A stretch of 64,000 nt of DNA from Symbiodinium microadriaticum (GCA_001939145.1 LSRX01000533.1:165067-229066), one strand, 5' to 3'; shown: positions 32,744 to 44,055, counted from the first letter of the stretch. Notes: generated by a model not told the origin, from the sequence alone. Program-made: numbers and translations.

Positions 32744-33633
32744 TCAGGTTCTCGCGATATCATGAGTTGTGAGCGGTCGTCCGACCAGGCGTTGGAGGAG
32801 CTGGTACAGCGTGAGCCTACCAGTGCTCGTGCAGTTACAAAAGCTCTGTAGTGCAAAGAAACAGCATGTAATATCATGTAATGCCGCTTGCAGGAAAGCC
32901 GGGACCTTGGGTTCGGCTCGTCCTCCATGATGCAACTAAAAATGTCATGAAGGTGCTCACATGTGAATCGGGAACATCTTAGCTTCAGAGAGCATTGGCT
33001 CAGCCCCGCAGGCCGCTGAGAGGTTGAAGTGCGAATTTTGGGAAGTTCCGGGCTCCTCCCTACCGAGTAGGAACCGCTGACTCATGAATCTGTGGCTCGA
33101 GATCGAGCTCCGAGGGGCGCTTGAATGCTTGCATGTTCTCGTCGAAAGAAACAACCCACTGAGCCAAAGTTTCGGCCATGATGCGAGAATCAACACACCT
33201 GCATTTTCCGTTCTGTCTGCTAGTTACTAGGCTTCCTAGACACAACTAAGCATCTACCACGGCGCAAAACGTAGCTTTCACGACTCAGCGAAGGCCACCG
33301 TTTGCTGCTGCATGTTCTCAGTTCTTCGAGTCTTCGGTGAGCTATGTGACACAGGAAAACTGTCAAGACTGCGCTGCGTCTCTCAGTGCAGAGTGCAAGA
33401 AGGCAAGGCGGCGGCTCATCGTGAGGACGAGCAGAGCCGGGCCACCTTCCTCCAGGTTCGGAGAAGACGAATGTCATACTGAAGGTCTGACTGACACATA
33501 TGCTCGCCTCCATCTCCTTGTCAGTCAAGCGAATGTCCCATGGCGCTCGTGGTCGTACATCTTCGGGCGCTCCTGAGCTCACATTCAGCAAGACTCGATT
33601 GTCGATGTTTGCCGCCGCAGCTGGCAGGCGCAT
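32744..33633 (-). CDS. Exon candidates downstream of the U-box gene, possibly its C-terminal part
   Basis: Three minus pieces in order. 33633-33500: NIDNRVLLNVSSGAPEDVRP, PWDIRLTDKEMEASICVSQ, with an internal GTGAGC that could be a donor. 33179-33064: MAETLAQWVVSFDENMQAFK, ending at TCG|GTAGGG. 32935-32744: KVPAFLQAALHDIT, TGRLTLYQLLQRLVGRPLT. They lie 480-1400 bp downstream of the U-box exons on the same strand, so they may be the rest of that protein, but no connecting splice sites were proved. No separate domain is recognised. Confidence 0.4.
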
Positions 33634-34111
33634 TAACAGGGTTGGAAGCTTCCCGAGCTACTTGTGACATCGCACCAGGCTCTCGAAAAGATTCTCAGCT
33701 ACGTAGGATGGACCCCCAAAGGAATTATCTCAACATCCAGCGACTGACATCCAGCGTCTATTTCAAGTAACTTTCTGTCTGAGCGGCGAGTCTGTAAGGT
33801 CTCGGATTGGCGCTTCCATCGTAGCTCCTTCAATGGCGCCGTATGCCACGATGACTCCGGTGGGTGTTATGTTTGGCTTCTGCTGCAAGCGGCCCATGCG
33901 GAACTGCGCGTGTTCTGCCGTCACTCCCTCTTCTCCTGTTCAGAGCGCTGTGTCTCGGGGAGCCTGCTGAGAAACTCCTCGCGCCGGCCAGAATGCTTGG
34001 AAGACAACCCCAGCTGAAGCTGCAACTACAGCTAATCTCTTGGCACCTGCAGCAGGCCGGGTCTCACCGCAGGGAACACGACAGAATGCAAGGCAGTGAG
34101 GCACCCGTGGC

Positions 34112-34654
34112 CTGGATCACGCTCCTCAACGCATTGTTGGGAATGAGATCCTCCTTTCTGAGACTAAACATCGAGAAGCTCATTCACCCGGCAGGTAACA
34201 TGCAACTATGCAACGGTATCTCTGTTTTGCAGAGCAGAGTTTCGCTTGCCAGTGGCAGGTTGGTCAGCGGGCTTGTCCGATGACCTGGCAAAGGACCTTT
34301 GTAACCTGCTGCGCTCAACAGGCGCAACTTTTGAAACGCATGTGCTTCGTGCGGCCGAGAAGACTTTGCAGCCAATGTTCAATGGCGCGCCGTTCGTAGC
34401 TGGTGCCATCCGACGCCACCACTGGGTCCTCCATTAGGTCCTGATTGAAATCTGATTGAAGATCCAACGACTCCATGCTGTTTCGCGTTTGGGCAAACAC
34501 CTCCATGTGGGGTCTCATGTACATCCTTCGCACATCCTTCAATACTTCTCCTGACTCAAAGTTCGCACCAGGCTACCTCCAAGCTGTCCTGCGTGATCGG
34601 ACAGCTGCAATCTGTCGGCAGTGGAACTGACTCCAATGTCGGCGGCGAGGCCAT
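34112..34654 (-). CDS. U-box domain protein, probable E3 ubiquitin ligase (N-terminal exons)
   Basis: Manual model, exons 34654-34589, 34440-34365, 34284-34244 and 34153 to about 34112. Phases fit exactly and the ATG at 34654 opens the frame (MASPPTLESVPLPTDCS). The domain then reads CPITQ | DLMEDPVVASDGTSYERRAI, EHWLQS | HRTSPLTNLPLAS | EDLIPNNALRSVIQ. This is a near-textbook U-box, the RING-like fold that binds E2 enzymes without zinc. Introns: 34441-34588 (GA-AG, CAGGAC at both junctions), 34285-34364 (GT-AG) and 34154-34243 (GA-AG; a GC start one base earlier would break the phase). The third and fourth exon pieces are only about 41-42 nt as modelled. The end after exon 4 is not fixed: CAG|GC at 34112-34111 is a possible donor. 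A U-box at the extreme N-terminus suggests substrate-binding repeats further on, but none was recognised. Confidence 0.87.
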
Positions 34655-34992
34655 TTGTGAGCAATGCGGTCGCTTTTCGGTCACTTTAGGATTCGAACAT
34701 GCTCCGCTCCATCGGCACATGCCTTGAAACTTTACTGGCAGGGCAAGGTGTGTAGAATCTAGAAGGCGGCTGGAAACGGTTGTTGTCTTCCGATAGACAT
34801 GACATGGACGACGTGGACATCTAGCCAGTCAAGTGCAATCGCTGCAGCAATGCCGCAAACTCATCTGCATGCAAAGCTCCGTTTTGCTTAAACCCCTGAT
34901 CCTGAACCGGTCTCTAGAGGGTCAGGGTAATTTTTCCACAGGGGTTACGGGAATGCTCTGTAGAACATGCTAGAAATCTCAAGATCTACTGC

Positions 34993-35359
34993 TCAACAGC
35001 AAGGACACCCTGGGGCACGTTCGCGACGCATCAACTTTGCACTCTGTGGGTTGAGTGCAAACTGACACAGTTCGGGTTGGTGCATGTTTCGTGCGATGTA
35101 CACTCGGCAGGAAGGTGCAGGAATGTAGGCTTTCGCCCGTGCTCGCAGTGGATCTTCTTTCGGATGTCGCGAACACCGCACCCCAGAACGTTTGGAAAGA
35201 ATGAAACATCGAATCAAAGCGACACTCAGGCATTCTCATGCCAAGGCTATCAAGTGCCTCACCCCAGCCTACTGTATGTGAAGGCAAGACCCTCCGAAAC
35301 TTTAGCCTCCACCTGCAGCTGAAGTCATGAAGCTCGGCGGGACCATCTGACTGTTCCAA
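34993..35359 (-). CDS. Hypothetical gene, C-terminal exons
   Basis: Two frames: 35359 to about 35170 (MEQSDGPAELHDFSCRW, DSLGMRMPECRFDSMFHSF) and about 35170-34993 (RHPKEDPLRARAKAYIPAPS, RNMHQPELCQFALNPQSAKL, stop). An intron near 35170-35190 (a GGG|GTGCGG donor is visible) would explain the change. It lies just upstream of the U-box gene on the same strand. Family unknown. Confidence 0.4.
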
Positions 35360-35879
35360 AAACCGTGCTGTCGCCGATGATGACAGGTTTCGAAATCTGT
35401 TGCATAACCCACAGGGAAAGCGTGCATCAGACAGCTATCTCGTTGGGTAAGGGCAACACAAAAATTAAGATTCCAACGCATAGACACACACTGGCACCAA
35501 GTTTCAAGATAAATAAACACAAATGAAGACATAATTGGCCTCCCTTCCCTGGTCGGACATCTGGTCGGAGCAACACGATTCCCGACCGGATTTTGCACCA
35601 GCCGGCACATTCGTCTACTTTCCGGCTGTCATCTGCCCGCTAGCGGGCAGTTTTGCTTCAAGGCGACGAGTCCGACGCCCTATATCCGGCCAACCGTGCT
35701 CGGAGAACGACGATTTCATGGGCAGCCTTACTCCGCAGGTACGGCAACTCAAGACGAGCAGTTTTTCAAACGCGCACACTCACACACACTGGCACTTGCC
35801 CCCGTCAAGACACACATTGAGCCCAATTCCAATGCCAAAACAGCTGCATAAACTCAAACATATGTAAAGGCAAGTAATT

Positions 35880-35995
35880 AAAGATAAATAAAGACAGTGA
35901 TAGAAAACAATGACAAACACAGACAAGCAAGGACAAATTCAGACAAACACAGACATACCAAGACAAATAAACACAAACCATCAAACACCCTCCTT
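35880..35995. repeat. Degenerate ACA/AGACAAA repeat
   Basis: Imperfect units related to AGACAAACACAGACA. Frames crossing it give cysteine/leucine/valine runs on minus and are spurious. Confidence 0.85.
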
Positions 35996-35999
35996 TTTT

Positions 36000-36282
36000 C
36001 ATACACCATCGAGGGATCTAAATTAACCCCGAACAAGCAGGACCCGGATTTCACACAGGGACTGTTGACGACGGTGGTTCTAGCCACACTACAGCCGACA
36101 GGAATGCTAATGTCAAGTGACAAGCTTTCCGCCTTTTGACCCGCCGAGAGTTTCGGACCGCACAGAACTGTGCAGCCAGCATAAAACCTTCTGCAGGGGA
36201 ATCCTGCTGCATGTGTGAATGCACGCCGCTCAAACGTCGATGTCGATGGCTTGGGAGCTCCTGCCATCAACCACATGTTCAC
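36000..36282 (-). CDS. Exon candidate, unknown function
   Basis: Minus frame AGAPKPSTSTFERRAFTHAA, SAGQKAESLSLDISIPVG, CLFGVNLDPSMVYEK before the frame enters the neighbouring simple repeat. Good composition over about 90 residues; no domain recognised. Confidence 0.35.
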
Positions 36283-36568
36283 GTTCAGCCCCTGGTGACA
36301 ATACTCTCACCAACTTGGTTGAGCTTAAGCGTAAGTGTGATCTTGACTCATTGTTCTGCCAGAGAAACCCTCGGACGGAGCTTTCGTCTTGCAATCAGCA
36401 AGCTTGCTCGCCCCTGCAAAAAGCATCGGGCAGGAGCCACCACAAGCATGACGTCCGGTGCATGCGGTTCATGTGCTGCTTCGTTTCACAACTCCGAGTG
36501 TTGCGAAGCAGAGCGTCGTTACGGCCAGTTTCGCCATACCACAGTGCACCGCAAGGCCGCCTTGCTGT

Positions 36569-37396
36569 CTACGGGTGCCCGGTTAGCGATAGCAGTTCGG
36601 GTGCAAGGGTCTGGAGAAGCTGGCAGGGCTTGGCAGCAGATTGCCCGAATAAACTCGAAACTCGCAACTGCATTCTGAGTTCCCCTCTTTCAAGAAAAGC
36701 AGCCCCCCCCCCCCACCAAAGCACGTCAACCTCAGCACCTACAAACGACAAACCAATAATGACGAGAGCAGCTTGGTTGCCCTGGACTGCCGATTTCCCA
36801 ATTGGCCGGGTAGTCGAGACGACTCTCACATCAAGACGGAATCGGTTAGGGCATTTCGAAAGGTTGCGGATCGCAAAGGAGGACGCCTCGAAACGCAAAG
36901 CAACACTCCTCCGCAACAGGATTGCTTCTCTCAGGATGCGGTTGTTGTAATGCGCAAAGGCACACGTCTTGGATACAGGGTTCAACTCGTTCGAGATGGA
37001 TATGAGTGAGCGCAGTCAGAGAGGGCCTTTTCTTGCTATCGCATCGCACAACAAACCCTTCTGTGATATGACTAGGTTCAGTAGCAACATGCAACAACTG
37101 CATCAAGGTTTCACATCGATGGTTTCGCTATGTTCCATTAGACAATCAGCCGCAGTGCTGTTAAGAAGAGCCGGGCAGGTCCTGGGTGCACCCGCGGGGA
37201 CTAGCTTCTGGACCACCTCTGAGCCGACCAAGAAAGCTGCTTCGCAGGCGGGTTCTAGGAAAAAGTCCTTAGGTGGAGGGCATTGTGAGGCCCAATACCA
37301 AAGACTCAATTGAGATTTGAAGCTAAGAATCCATGCTCGCCCCGGTGCTGTGCCCGGGCCAAGGCTGCACAAAGTTGCTCGCAGCACCTGAATCAA
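36569..37396 (-). CDS. Exon candidates, unknown function
   Basis: Minus pieces: 37396-37103 (FFLEPACEAAFLVGSEVVQK), 37106-36846 (PSHITEGFVVRCDSKKRPSL) and 36985-36569, 138 residues (NNRILREAILLRRSVALRF, then a hydrophobic AALVIIGLSFVGAEVDVLWW). A C run at 36705-36714 lies inside the last. Plus-strand frames here are also long (up to 243 residues), so the strand is uncertain. Confidence 0.28.
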
Positions 37397-37733
37397 GCAT
37401 CAGCTACGTCCCAGCATTTTAGGGCGGAGTGCCGGGTGGGGCATGCTGGCAATGCCACCTTTCCCACAAGTGTGAGTTGGCGTAGCTTCGACGAGATTTC
37501 CCGGAACCTAGGACCTAGTTGGGGCCGAACTGCCCTGAACAGCTGGGGTCGAACTGCTCGAGAAACAGACACACAGTCACATCGTGACGTGGCAGGCTTC
37601 AAACGGACCCGATCGAACCATTGTGTTTTGAATCAGGAAGGTATTCCACTCAGTCAGGCCACGAAGCACCAGCAAAGCTTCTAAACCTCGACTTCTCCCT
37701 GATCGGTGCAAGGCATCGATGGCCTGTGCGATC

Positions 37734-37973
37734 TCAGAGCCAGTGCTTCAACATCAACGCAAGCTGCATGCGGAAGCAAACGTGGTCCGCCTCAGCTGTC
37801 GCAAAGTCCTCCATCGCTGACATGGCAAAGACACCCTCAGGGTACAGGGAGCCGATATGGTCTGTGCAAAAGCTAATTGCACGGCCTACGACCGCAATGC
37901 AGGAGCCTGGCAGAGTTATGGACAAGTATGGTGCAGCAAACAGGTGCAGATGTTGCGGCCAAAGCCTGCTCAT
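37734..37973 (-). CDS. Exon candidate, unknown function
   Basis: Minus frame LFAAPYLSITLPGSCIAVVG, RAISFCTDHIGSLYPEGVFA, MEDFATAEADHVCFRMQL. Composition is convincing throughout. No domain recognised. It may belong to the same gene as the exons at 38.5-41.4 kb. Confidence 0.42.
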   Translation of the reverse strand: MSRLWPQHLHLFAAPYLSITLPGSCIAVVGRAISFCTDHIGSLYPEGVFAMSAMEDFATAEADHVCFRMQLALMLKHWL

Positions 37974-38519
37974 CGTTTCTTTGCGATCCCATCAAGCAGG
38001 GTAGAGAGCTGAGTGCCAGATGGTCATTTCAACGACACCCCGACCATTCTCCCCTTCTTCTCCCCGCACCACCAGTCCTGCCTGTCCCTCGCCTCCATAT
38101 TTAGGGTGTTGCTTCAGCTGGTCTGAATCACCCCACGTGACTGAATCGAGTATCACAACGGTTCAAACTAACATATCTCCTTCCTCTCGCTTGACACCCG
38201 GGCGAGCCGAAACTGGTGCGCGATCACGGGAGGAGGGGAGTCGAGGTGGCGAGTGGAAGTGAGCGATGCATGGTGGCTTGGAAGCCTCCACCGCAGACTG
38301 GCATTAGGGCATTCAGGTTTTAGGCTTGAGTGCTGCAGAGCTTGGACATGCACTGGAAGACTTTGTATTTTCTGCCTGTGGTTACATAGTCACATAGTCT
38401 GTCGGAGCTCGAAACGACAACTTAATGATGAAGCATCCAACCAACATTCAAGTGGTCGCCAAGCCAAAGACGTCATGTGTCCTTGTGTATACTGTGGCTG
38501 CACTGACCAGAGTCAGATT

Positions 38520-38798
38520 TCATCGTACGAACACTGGCACGTGCAATTGCACCTCGCCTTCCGGTCCCACACATCTCCACCCGCTGGCAACCAGTAACTT
38601 GTCCAGTTTCTGGCCCAGCCTTGGTGTCAGGACTGATGCAGTAAAGAGCAAGTGCGGCAGGTTGCCGCTGTAGACTAACAAGACTGGGTGGTTGTTTTCA
38701 GGCCAGTTGCTTGCTTGCGTTGGGCCTGTCCAGAAGACATCCGTTGCCAGCAAATCCTCGGACAAGCAGCGTTGAATGACGGCACATGTACTCCACAT
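38520..38798 (-). CDS. Exon candidate, unknown function
   Basis: Minus frame CLSEDLLATDVFWTGPTQ, WPENNHPVLLVYSGNLPHLL, VLTPRLGQKLDKLLVASGWR. About 90 residues of normal composition. No domain recognised. Confidence 0.42.
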   Translation of the reverse strand: MWSTCAVIQRCLSEDLLATDVFWTGPTQASNWPENNHPVLLVYSGNLPHLLFTASVLTPRLGQKLDKLLVASGWRCVGPEGEVQLHVPVFVR

Positions 38799-39167
38799 TC
38801 AGTGTTCTGAACACTGCTTGATTTGTATTCGTTGCGCTGGCTGTGATCATGTCTTGCCGGCCAGCAGCTCCCATCTCAACGGAGGGAGCCTCAAATGCAG
38901 ATGGATGCTACCGTCACTATGTGAACATGACGCGGAGCAAATGCATCAGGCACGACTTCAAATTGCATCACACAGCCAGTGGACTGAAACTGGTCAATCA
39001 CATCCTGCGGCGCAACTCAGCACAAGAGGACGTCAACGTATGTCCGGCCGCAGTGTACTGCGTGCCATGTGTCTGACCAACCCACATGCAGACAAAGTGC
39101 GCATGAATCATACAGCAGGCAAGGCAAGTGCAGCTTCACAGGCTGAGCCCGGTGAGTCGACGAGGTT

Positions 39168-39859
39168 TCATGGACAACGTCCCAAGGCCGCGCTTCCGTC
39201 TGCACTATTGCCTATACTACAGCATACTACAACATCGGCAGCAACCCTCCAAACATCCTGTTGATGAGCAGCATCAACAAGTGCATCATGATCCTCAAGG
39301 GAGACCCCGAACAAGGAGTGAATATGCTCGTAACCCCACTTAATTAATGCTTTGACGACATTCATCTTCCAATCCCAAGGTGGATATGCATCCGAAGATT
39401 TGCATGGAAGGAGCCTGTGCAGCTGCTGCACAGCATGGGGCGTAGTGTCGGCGCACACGCTGGAATTCCTGCAGCAACGTACAAGCCGGACGCAGTTTCG
39501 TGCAAGAGCCTACAATCTGAACGCAGGAGCACCTCGCTGGAGTCAATATCCGAAGGCCATGCGCCAACCGACAACACAAAATGTGAAACAGTGTAACAGC
39601 TGGCTCTTTGTCCAGCGCTGGCATGGCCTCCAGATCTGGCAGCTTCAGAAACTGCGTAATGCTATGCGCCCACCTGAGGTCCACTAGACAGTACGTGTCG
39701 GCAAGCATGACGGTCACCCACTACGGTAAGGCTGAATTCTGTTTCCTGGAACACTCGCACCTCCTGAAGCCGATGGAGCAAATTCCACTGAAATGCTTCC
39801 AAATAGACAATGGTTCGCAACACCAAGCTCGCATTTGCACTGCACTCGCTTTTGTTCAT
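39168..39859 (-). CDS. Hypothetical gene, several exons
   Basis: Minus pieces in order. 39859 to about 39730: NASLVLRTIVYLEAFQWNLL, RLQEVRVFQETEFSLT, ending at a possible ACC|GTAG donor. About 39695-39590 in another frame: DLRWAHSITQFLKLPDLEAM, ALDKEPAVTLFHILC. 39458 to about 39240: HAVQQLHRLLPCKSSDAYP, DWKMNVVKALIKWGYEHIHS, FGVSLEDHDALVDAAHQQD. The frame changes between pieces match splice-like sequences. Strongly helical. Family unknown. Confidence 0.45.
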
Positions 39860-40018
39860 GTGTTCGTCCGTCCTGCTACTTTATACCTCGACAGCGTGCG
39901 AAAACACGTTGCCAGAAGTTCCTGGTTGTCCTGGCATTCCGACGAAACAAGCTTTGCATGATGCTGCTATTGCTTAATGTTCATCTTCCGGGTCTGCAAC
40001 CCGCCGGGTGCATTGTCA

Positions 40019-40318
40019 TCAAGACTGACTCCAACGCAGTTGATAAGCTTTCGGGAAGCTCGGATCGCCCGCTGCTCGGACACAATAACATTTTCCATTA
40101 ACGCCAGGTCGCTGCACCAGGCTCGGAGCCAGCAGCTTCACGGAACCAGCCCGCGCCCCCGGCGACTGGGGAGGCAAGCCGTAGGGTCGATCTCGATTCG
40201 TGGGAATCCAACCTGTTTCCCAGTCCTCCAGGCAAAGCTGAGCTAGAGCTTTGAAATTCTGCGCCCCTGCAGACTTGCGGCAACCTGCTGGTCTTTGATC
40301 GGTTATCTTGCGACTCAT
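40019..40318 (-). CDS. Exon candidate, unknown function
   Basis: Minus frame FKALAQLCLEDWETGWIPTN, SVKLLAPSLVQRPGVNGKC, GDPSFPKAYQLRW. About 100 residues; no domain recognised. Probably part of the same minus-strand gene as its neighbours. Confidence 0.35.
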   Translation of the reverse strand: MSRKITDQRPAGCRKSAGAQNFKALAQLCLEDWETGWIPTNRDRPYGLPPQSPGARAGSVKLLAPSLVQRPGVNGKCYCVRAAGDPSFPKAYQLRWSQS

Positions 40319-40661
40319 TCTCTGTCTGGCAGGTTGCCTCCAACTTCACTCCACCCGTTTGGATGTTCCCTCTCTGGTTCTACCATGTTCTACCCGAGTA
40401 TCTGCATCCTCAAGACAACTACGCCGGGATCGCGCGCACAAAAATACCAGCTTGACTCTTCCTCTCTTGGGCTGGCCTGACAACGATGCCACTGTCAACT
40501 GCTTCTAGCTGCAGGTGCTACGCCAAGACTCGACCCGAGGCCAGCGCACTAGGTGCCAGCTCCCAGCATCCTAGATTGGCAGCAGAAGCAAAGCAGAGCC
40601 CGTCGGTTCGACACCTGACACGCACGCCTGCCACCTACTACGGTGTAACTGCGTTACGGTA

Positions 40662-41355
40662 TCACGCTGCATTGGACGCCTTAGCCTCGGGCGTCCCTTC
40701 TGCGACACTCGATGGACCAAGTGTGAATACGCCGAGCGAGGTCTTTGCACATGGGCCGGCCTGCGGCATGTCCTTTTCGTTGAGGTACTTGGCAACGGTA
40801 CCATCCACTAGCCGCTGCATCCAGGCGACTCCACCAACTGTGCCGAACATGGGATCCACACCTGTGATGACGGCTGCTTCCAACCATTAGTATAACGGTA
40901 TCTTTGGCTCAACGATTGCGCAAAGGAACAACGGAAGTTGCAACAAACGTTGCTGCTACCTCGAGCAGAATATGGCAGAATGCAATCCAAGGTGCCTGCA
41001 ATGCCTGCAAGAAGCCATGTCGCTGCAGTCAAATCGAAGCGGGGATCATAGCCTAGGGCAGTCACCTCGGATTCGACGACGCCACAAGCGCTCGCACGCA
41101 CACAGGCAGCCTCCCTCCCAAAGTTGACAACCTTCTTCGAAGACATCTCCATACTTGCAAGAGCACAACTTCCCAAAGCGTGGTTTTATCCAAATTATCC
41201 AAGAGCACGGACAATGACGCATTTTTCGATGACATGCCGGTGACCATGGCCTGAGTCGAGCACAGCAGGGCCCAGGTCCGGGACCAGCTCTTCTGGGGCC
41301 CCTGCCAGCACTTGGAGGGAACCTCGCACGATGTCGAGTAGAACTCTGCGGTCAC
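40662..41355 (-). CDS. Hypothetical gene, two or three exons
   Basis: 41355-41150 ends NASLSVLLDNLDKTTLWEVV. About 41160-41010, in another frame, reads SSKKVVNFGREAACVRASAC, VVESEVTALGYDPRFDLTAA and TWLLA, with a possible CAG|GC donor. About 40862-40755 starts after ATCACAG|G and reads VDPMFGTVGGVAWMQRLVDG, TVAKYLNEKDMPQ, ending at a possible CAG|GC. Conserved-looking but not recognised. Confidence 0.45.
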
Positions 41356-41549
41356 GATAGAACGTCATGTTTTCGGAAGAAGGCCATCAATCTTCAATGA
41401 GGACAATACGTTGACGTTTCAGATAGAACTGCTCAAGGATTCTCAATGCAATCCAGGGTCCGTTCCAAGCGAGACTCTGGAGACCAGCCCCTCCTGATTT
41501 GCGAGGCATGTGTGTGTGCACCCTGCACAGTGCGACTGGCCAGGCTGTG

Positions 41550-41885
41550 TCAATGACATGCAGGGTGCATTGCTACATTCACGGAAGCTGGAGCGTAGGC
41601 AACAGCACCTGGAAAAGGGAGCTCATCATCCAAAGGCAACCGGGCTTTCCACCTCCGTTTCGAGTGCCAATCTCTGAACATCTGCAAAGCGTTGCTTTGT
41701 ACCCTGCATGCTTGCGCACAACTCCCCCGACTCAGAATGTTTCTGACTCGTACCTTGCCAACTCCGGTGGGAAGGCAGTCACTACCACCACACGTGGCAC
41801 CAGTACTTGGTGCTCGTTTGCAGCGGCGGCAGCAAGCATAGGAAGGAACACCGCCATGGCGACAGCTGGCTTCGACATGCCGCAA
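41550..41885 (-). CDS. Exon candidate, unknown function
   Basis: Minus frame GKVRVRNILSRGSCAQACRV, SNALQMFRDWHSKRRWKARL, DDELPFPGAVAYAPASVNV. The long plus-strand ORF over the same place (41499-42491) runs into a microsatellite and is not believed. Confidence 0.33.
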   Translation of the reverse strand: MRHVEASCRHGGVPSYACCRRCKRAPSTGATCGGSDCLPTGVGKVRVRNILSRGSCAQACRVQSNALQMFRDWHSKRRWKARLPLDDELPFPGAVAYAPASVNVAMHPACH

Positions 41886-41977
41886 GCAGACATTACTAAC
41901 AAACGTTCATGTGCAGATAATTTTGTATATTCGTGCTTTTGTGCTTATTTGCGCGAAGTAGATGCGCACGCACTTGT

Positions 41978-42240
41978 GTCTGTCTGTCTGTCTGTATGTA
42001 TGATCGTATGTATGCATGCATGCACGTATGTGTATATATATATATATTTATTTATATGTGTATATATATATGCCTGCTTGCACGAATGTGTGCGCAAGTG
42101 TGTGTGTGTGTGTGTGCGCGTGTGCGAGTGCGCGTGTGCTGTCTGTCCGTCTGTCAGTCTTCTGTCTCTGTCTGCCTGCCTGCCTGCCTGCCCGCCCGCC
42201 TGTCTGTACATGTGTGTGCAACTATATGCGTATCTGTTCA
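41978..42240. repeat. TGTC/TATG/TATA/GTGC compound microsatellite
   Basis: CTGT units, ATGT units, TATA runs, a GT run (42101-42118) and TGCC units in succession. Frames across it are artefacts. Confidence 0.93.
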
Positions 42241-42973
42241 TCTTTACGTTCATCCAGCCATGTGTCTGTCTTCTTTGGTTGTATACCTGCCGTACTTCTC
42301 TTCGATTTCTGGCACAACTCAGAAAATCAGCTTCCCGACTGCCGGTCGTTTGGGCCAAGAAGCCTAACGCTGTGCAACACCTTCCCCGCACGCCCAACGG
42401 CTTCTTAAATCGAAGATGTGTCTCGAATCTGGTCAATAATATAGGTGATGTGTCGGCTATCAAGTTGCGGTACAAGAGTCTAGGACTCTGAATGTGCATC
42501 TCGTCCAGCAGCCAGTGCAAGCATCCGTCACAGCAGACAAGCCGATCGGACTTTTAATGCACAGGCCCATCGGACCATCCTTCAATGGTGCCAAGATGTA
42601 TGAAGCTTTGTCATTGTCGGCCTGCGTGACTCAACCCGTCTTGGGCGCGGCCACGTTCGATGTTGATTCCATGGCAGCACGCACATTGAATCAATAGCAG
42701 GGTCGGTAAACGGAAAGGGCTTTGGCGGTATGCTCTGTAACCAAGAACTTGTCGGGAGACACACATGCAAACGATGTCTGGCAAACTTTCTGAATCAGCG
42801 ATGCACTGTCTCACTCAACCTATTCCGATCCGATTCGCGAGTTGATCACTACTTTGTACAGCTGCACAGTTGGGCATTGTCAGACTCCGATGGGATTCAC
42901 TGCCGGTAGCAAGTCTTAATTGGTGTATGCATGGGAACCACTGAAGGACATCAAGGCTTCCTGGTGAAATGCT

Positions 42974-43368
42974 TCAAAGAATCCCTGTCAACGTGCGCGA
43001 CATCACGGAAAGTACGTTCATGGGCATGACTGCTGTTTTGGTTTGATCCTCTGTGTTACCGAGTGCTGTATACTCATCCTGTACTCGTTCACGCCAGAAT
43101 ACTGTTGTCGGGTGTGCGAGGGCTGTGCCAAGCAACAGAAAAGCACGCACAGGCAATCTTTGTGGTGCAAATTCAGAAATGCAGCCTGTGAACGTTTGCA
43201 GCAAGATTCCACTATGGTGGGAGTTACCGGGCTGTGGCCACTGAGCTTTGCTTGTGTCGCAGGGCAAAGGCAAGAATGACCGCAGCGTTGCATGTTTGCA
43301 AGCTGTTTGTCTTGATCACACCACGAGATCAACAAGTTGTGGCAAATTCGACGCACCAGTACCAGCAT
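42974..43368 (-). CDS. Exon candidate, unknown function
   Basis: 43273-42974 reads RLPVRAFLLLGTALAHPTT, VFWRERVQDEYTALGNTEDQ, AVMPMNVLSVMSRTLTG. Good composition. A second open minus phase overlaps. No domain recognised. Confidence 0.36.
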
Positions 43369-43563
43369 AACACACTAGCCTCGGTTACCGGTGCAAATTA
43401 AGTACGTCTTTTTCAAGAGTTACAACTGCAATCAACCCTTATTTCTGGAGAACCTTCTCGCCACTGGGTCTCTGGTCTTGCGCTGTTGCAAGAAGACTTG
43501 GGTTGGACAGCATCCAGGAAGTCTGACTTGCCGTACCGGCAAAGAAGGCTAAGACCTGTTTAA

Positions 43564-44055
43564 ATGGCCTTGCGCGACACCAAGACGCCAAAAGTTCACT
43601 TCCATCTCAAAGCGTCGTGCCTCGGGTTGATACGCAACGAAGCAGACTTCTGTGGACCACTGGCGACGGAAGAAGTCAGGTCGTCTATTCAGGGGATACT
43701 GTCGCTGTACAATCAGCCAAACCTAGAGAATCTGAGCTATCAGCGCGGTGCGAGTAGGCCTATCGCTATCGAAGCCTTTGCAAACAAGCCTCTTCTCGCT
43801 GAGCCGACTCCAGCTGCTCTTCAAAAGCCATGCGCTGGCACCTTGCCGAATGTGCTGTTGACCGTGCTGACATATGGGTTTTCACCGGTTACTTGCTTGC
43901 TCTTCGCTGCTCATGGCCAGGGGGGCTCTGAACTCAGCCTGGCAACTGCAAAGAGGCATCGCAGATCAATTGAAAACCACGTTTCAGGGCTTGGGGGCGC
44001 GATTCAGATCGGTTCCACTGTCACGTATATGCTGAAGCTACAGGTACTCTCGTGA
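43564..44055 (+). CDS. Uncertain plus-strand ORF
   Basis: 163 residues from an ATG, ending at CTACAG|GTACTC, which could be a donor. Composition is acceptable (SIQGILSLYNQPNLENLSYQ) but no family is recognised and it opposes the cluster direction. Confidence 0.25.
   Translation: MALRDTKTPKVHFHLKASCLGLIRNEADFCGPLATEEVRSSIQGILSLYNQPNLENLSYQRGASRPIAIEAFANKPLLAEPTPAALQKPCAGTLPNVLLTVLTYGFSPVTCLLFAAHGQGGSELSLATAKRHRRSIENHVSGLGGAIQIGSTVTYMLKLQVLS

Noticed and set aside
36219-36950. 243-residue plus-strand ORF
   Set aside because: No domain, patchy composition and a C run inside; minus frames in the same place are equally plausible and agree with the gene direction.
40905-40914. TTTGGCTCAA, matching part of the dinoflagellate spliced leader (also a similar word near 33163-33173)
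   Set aside because: Only about ten bases match, without the leader's 5' half, and the 33-kb copy is inside a coding candidate. Chance is sufficient.
41499-42491. 330-residue plus-strand ORF, the longest frame in the window
   Set aside because: Its middle is a Tyr/Cys/Val/Leu run translated from the 41978-42240 microsatellite; the opposite strand is equally open and the flanks read better on minus.
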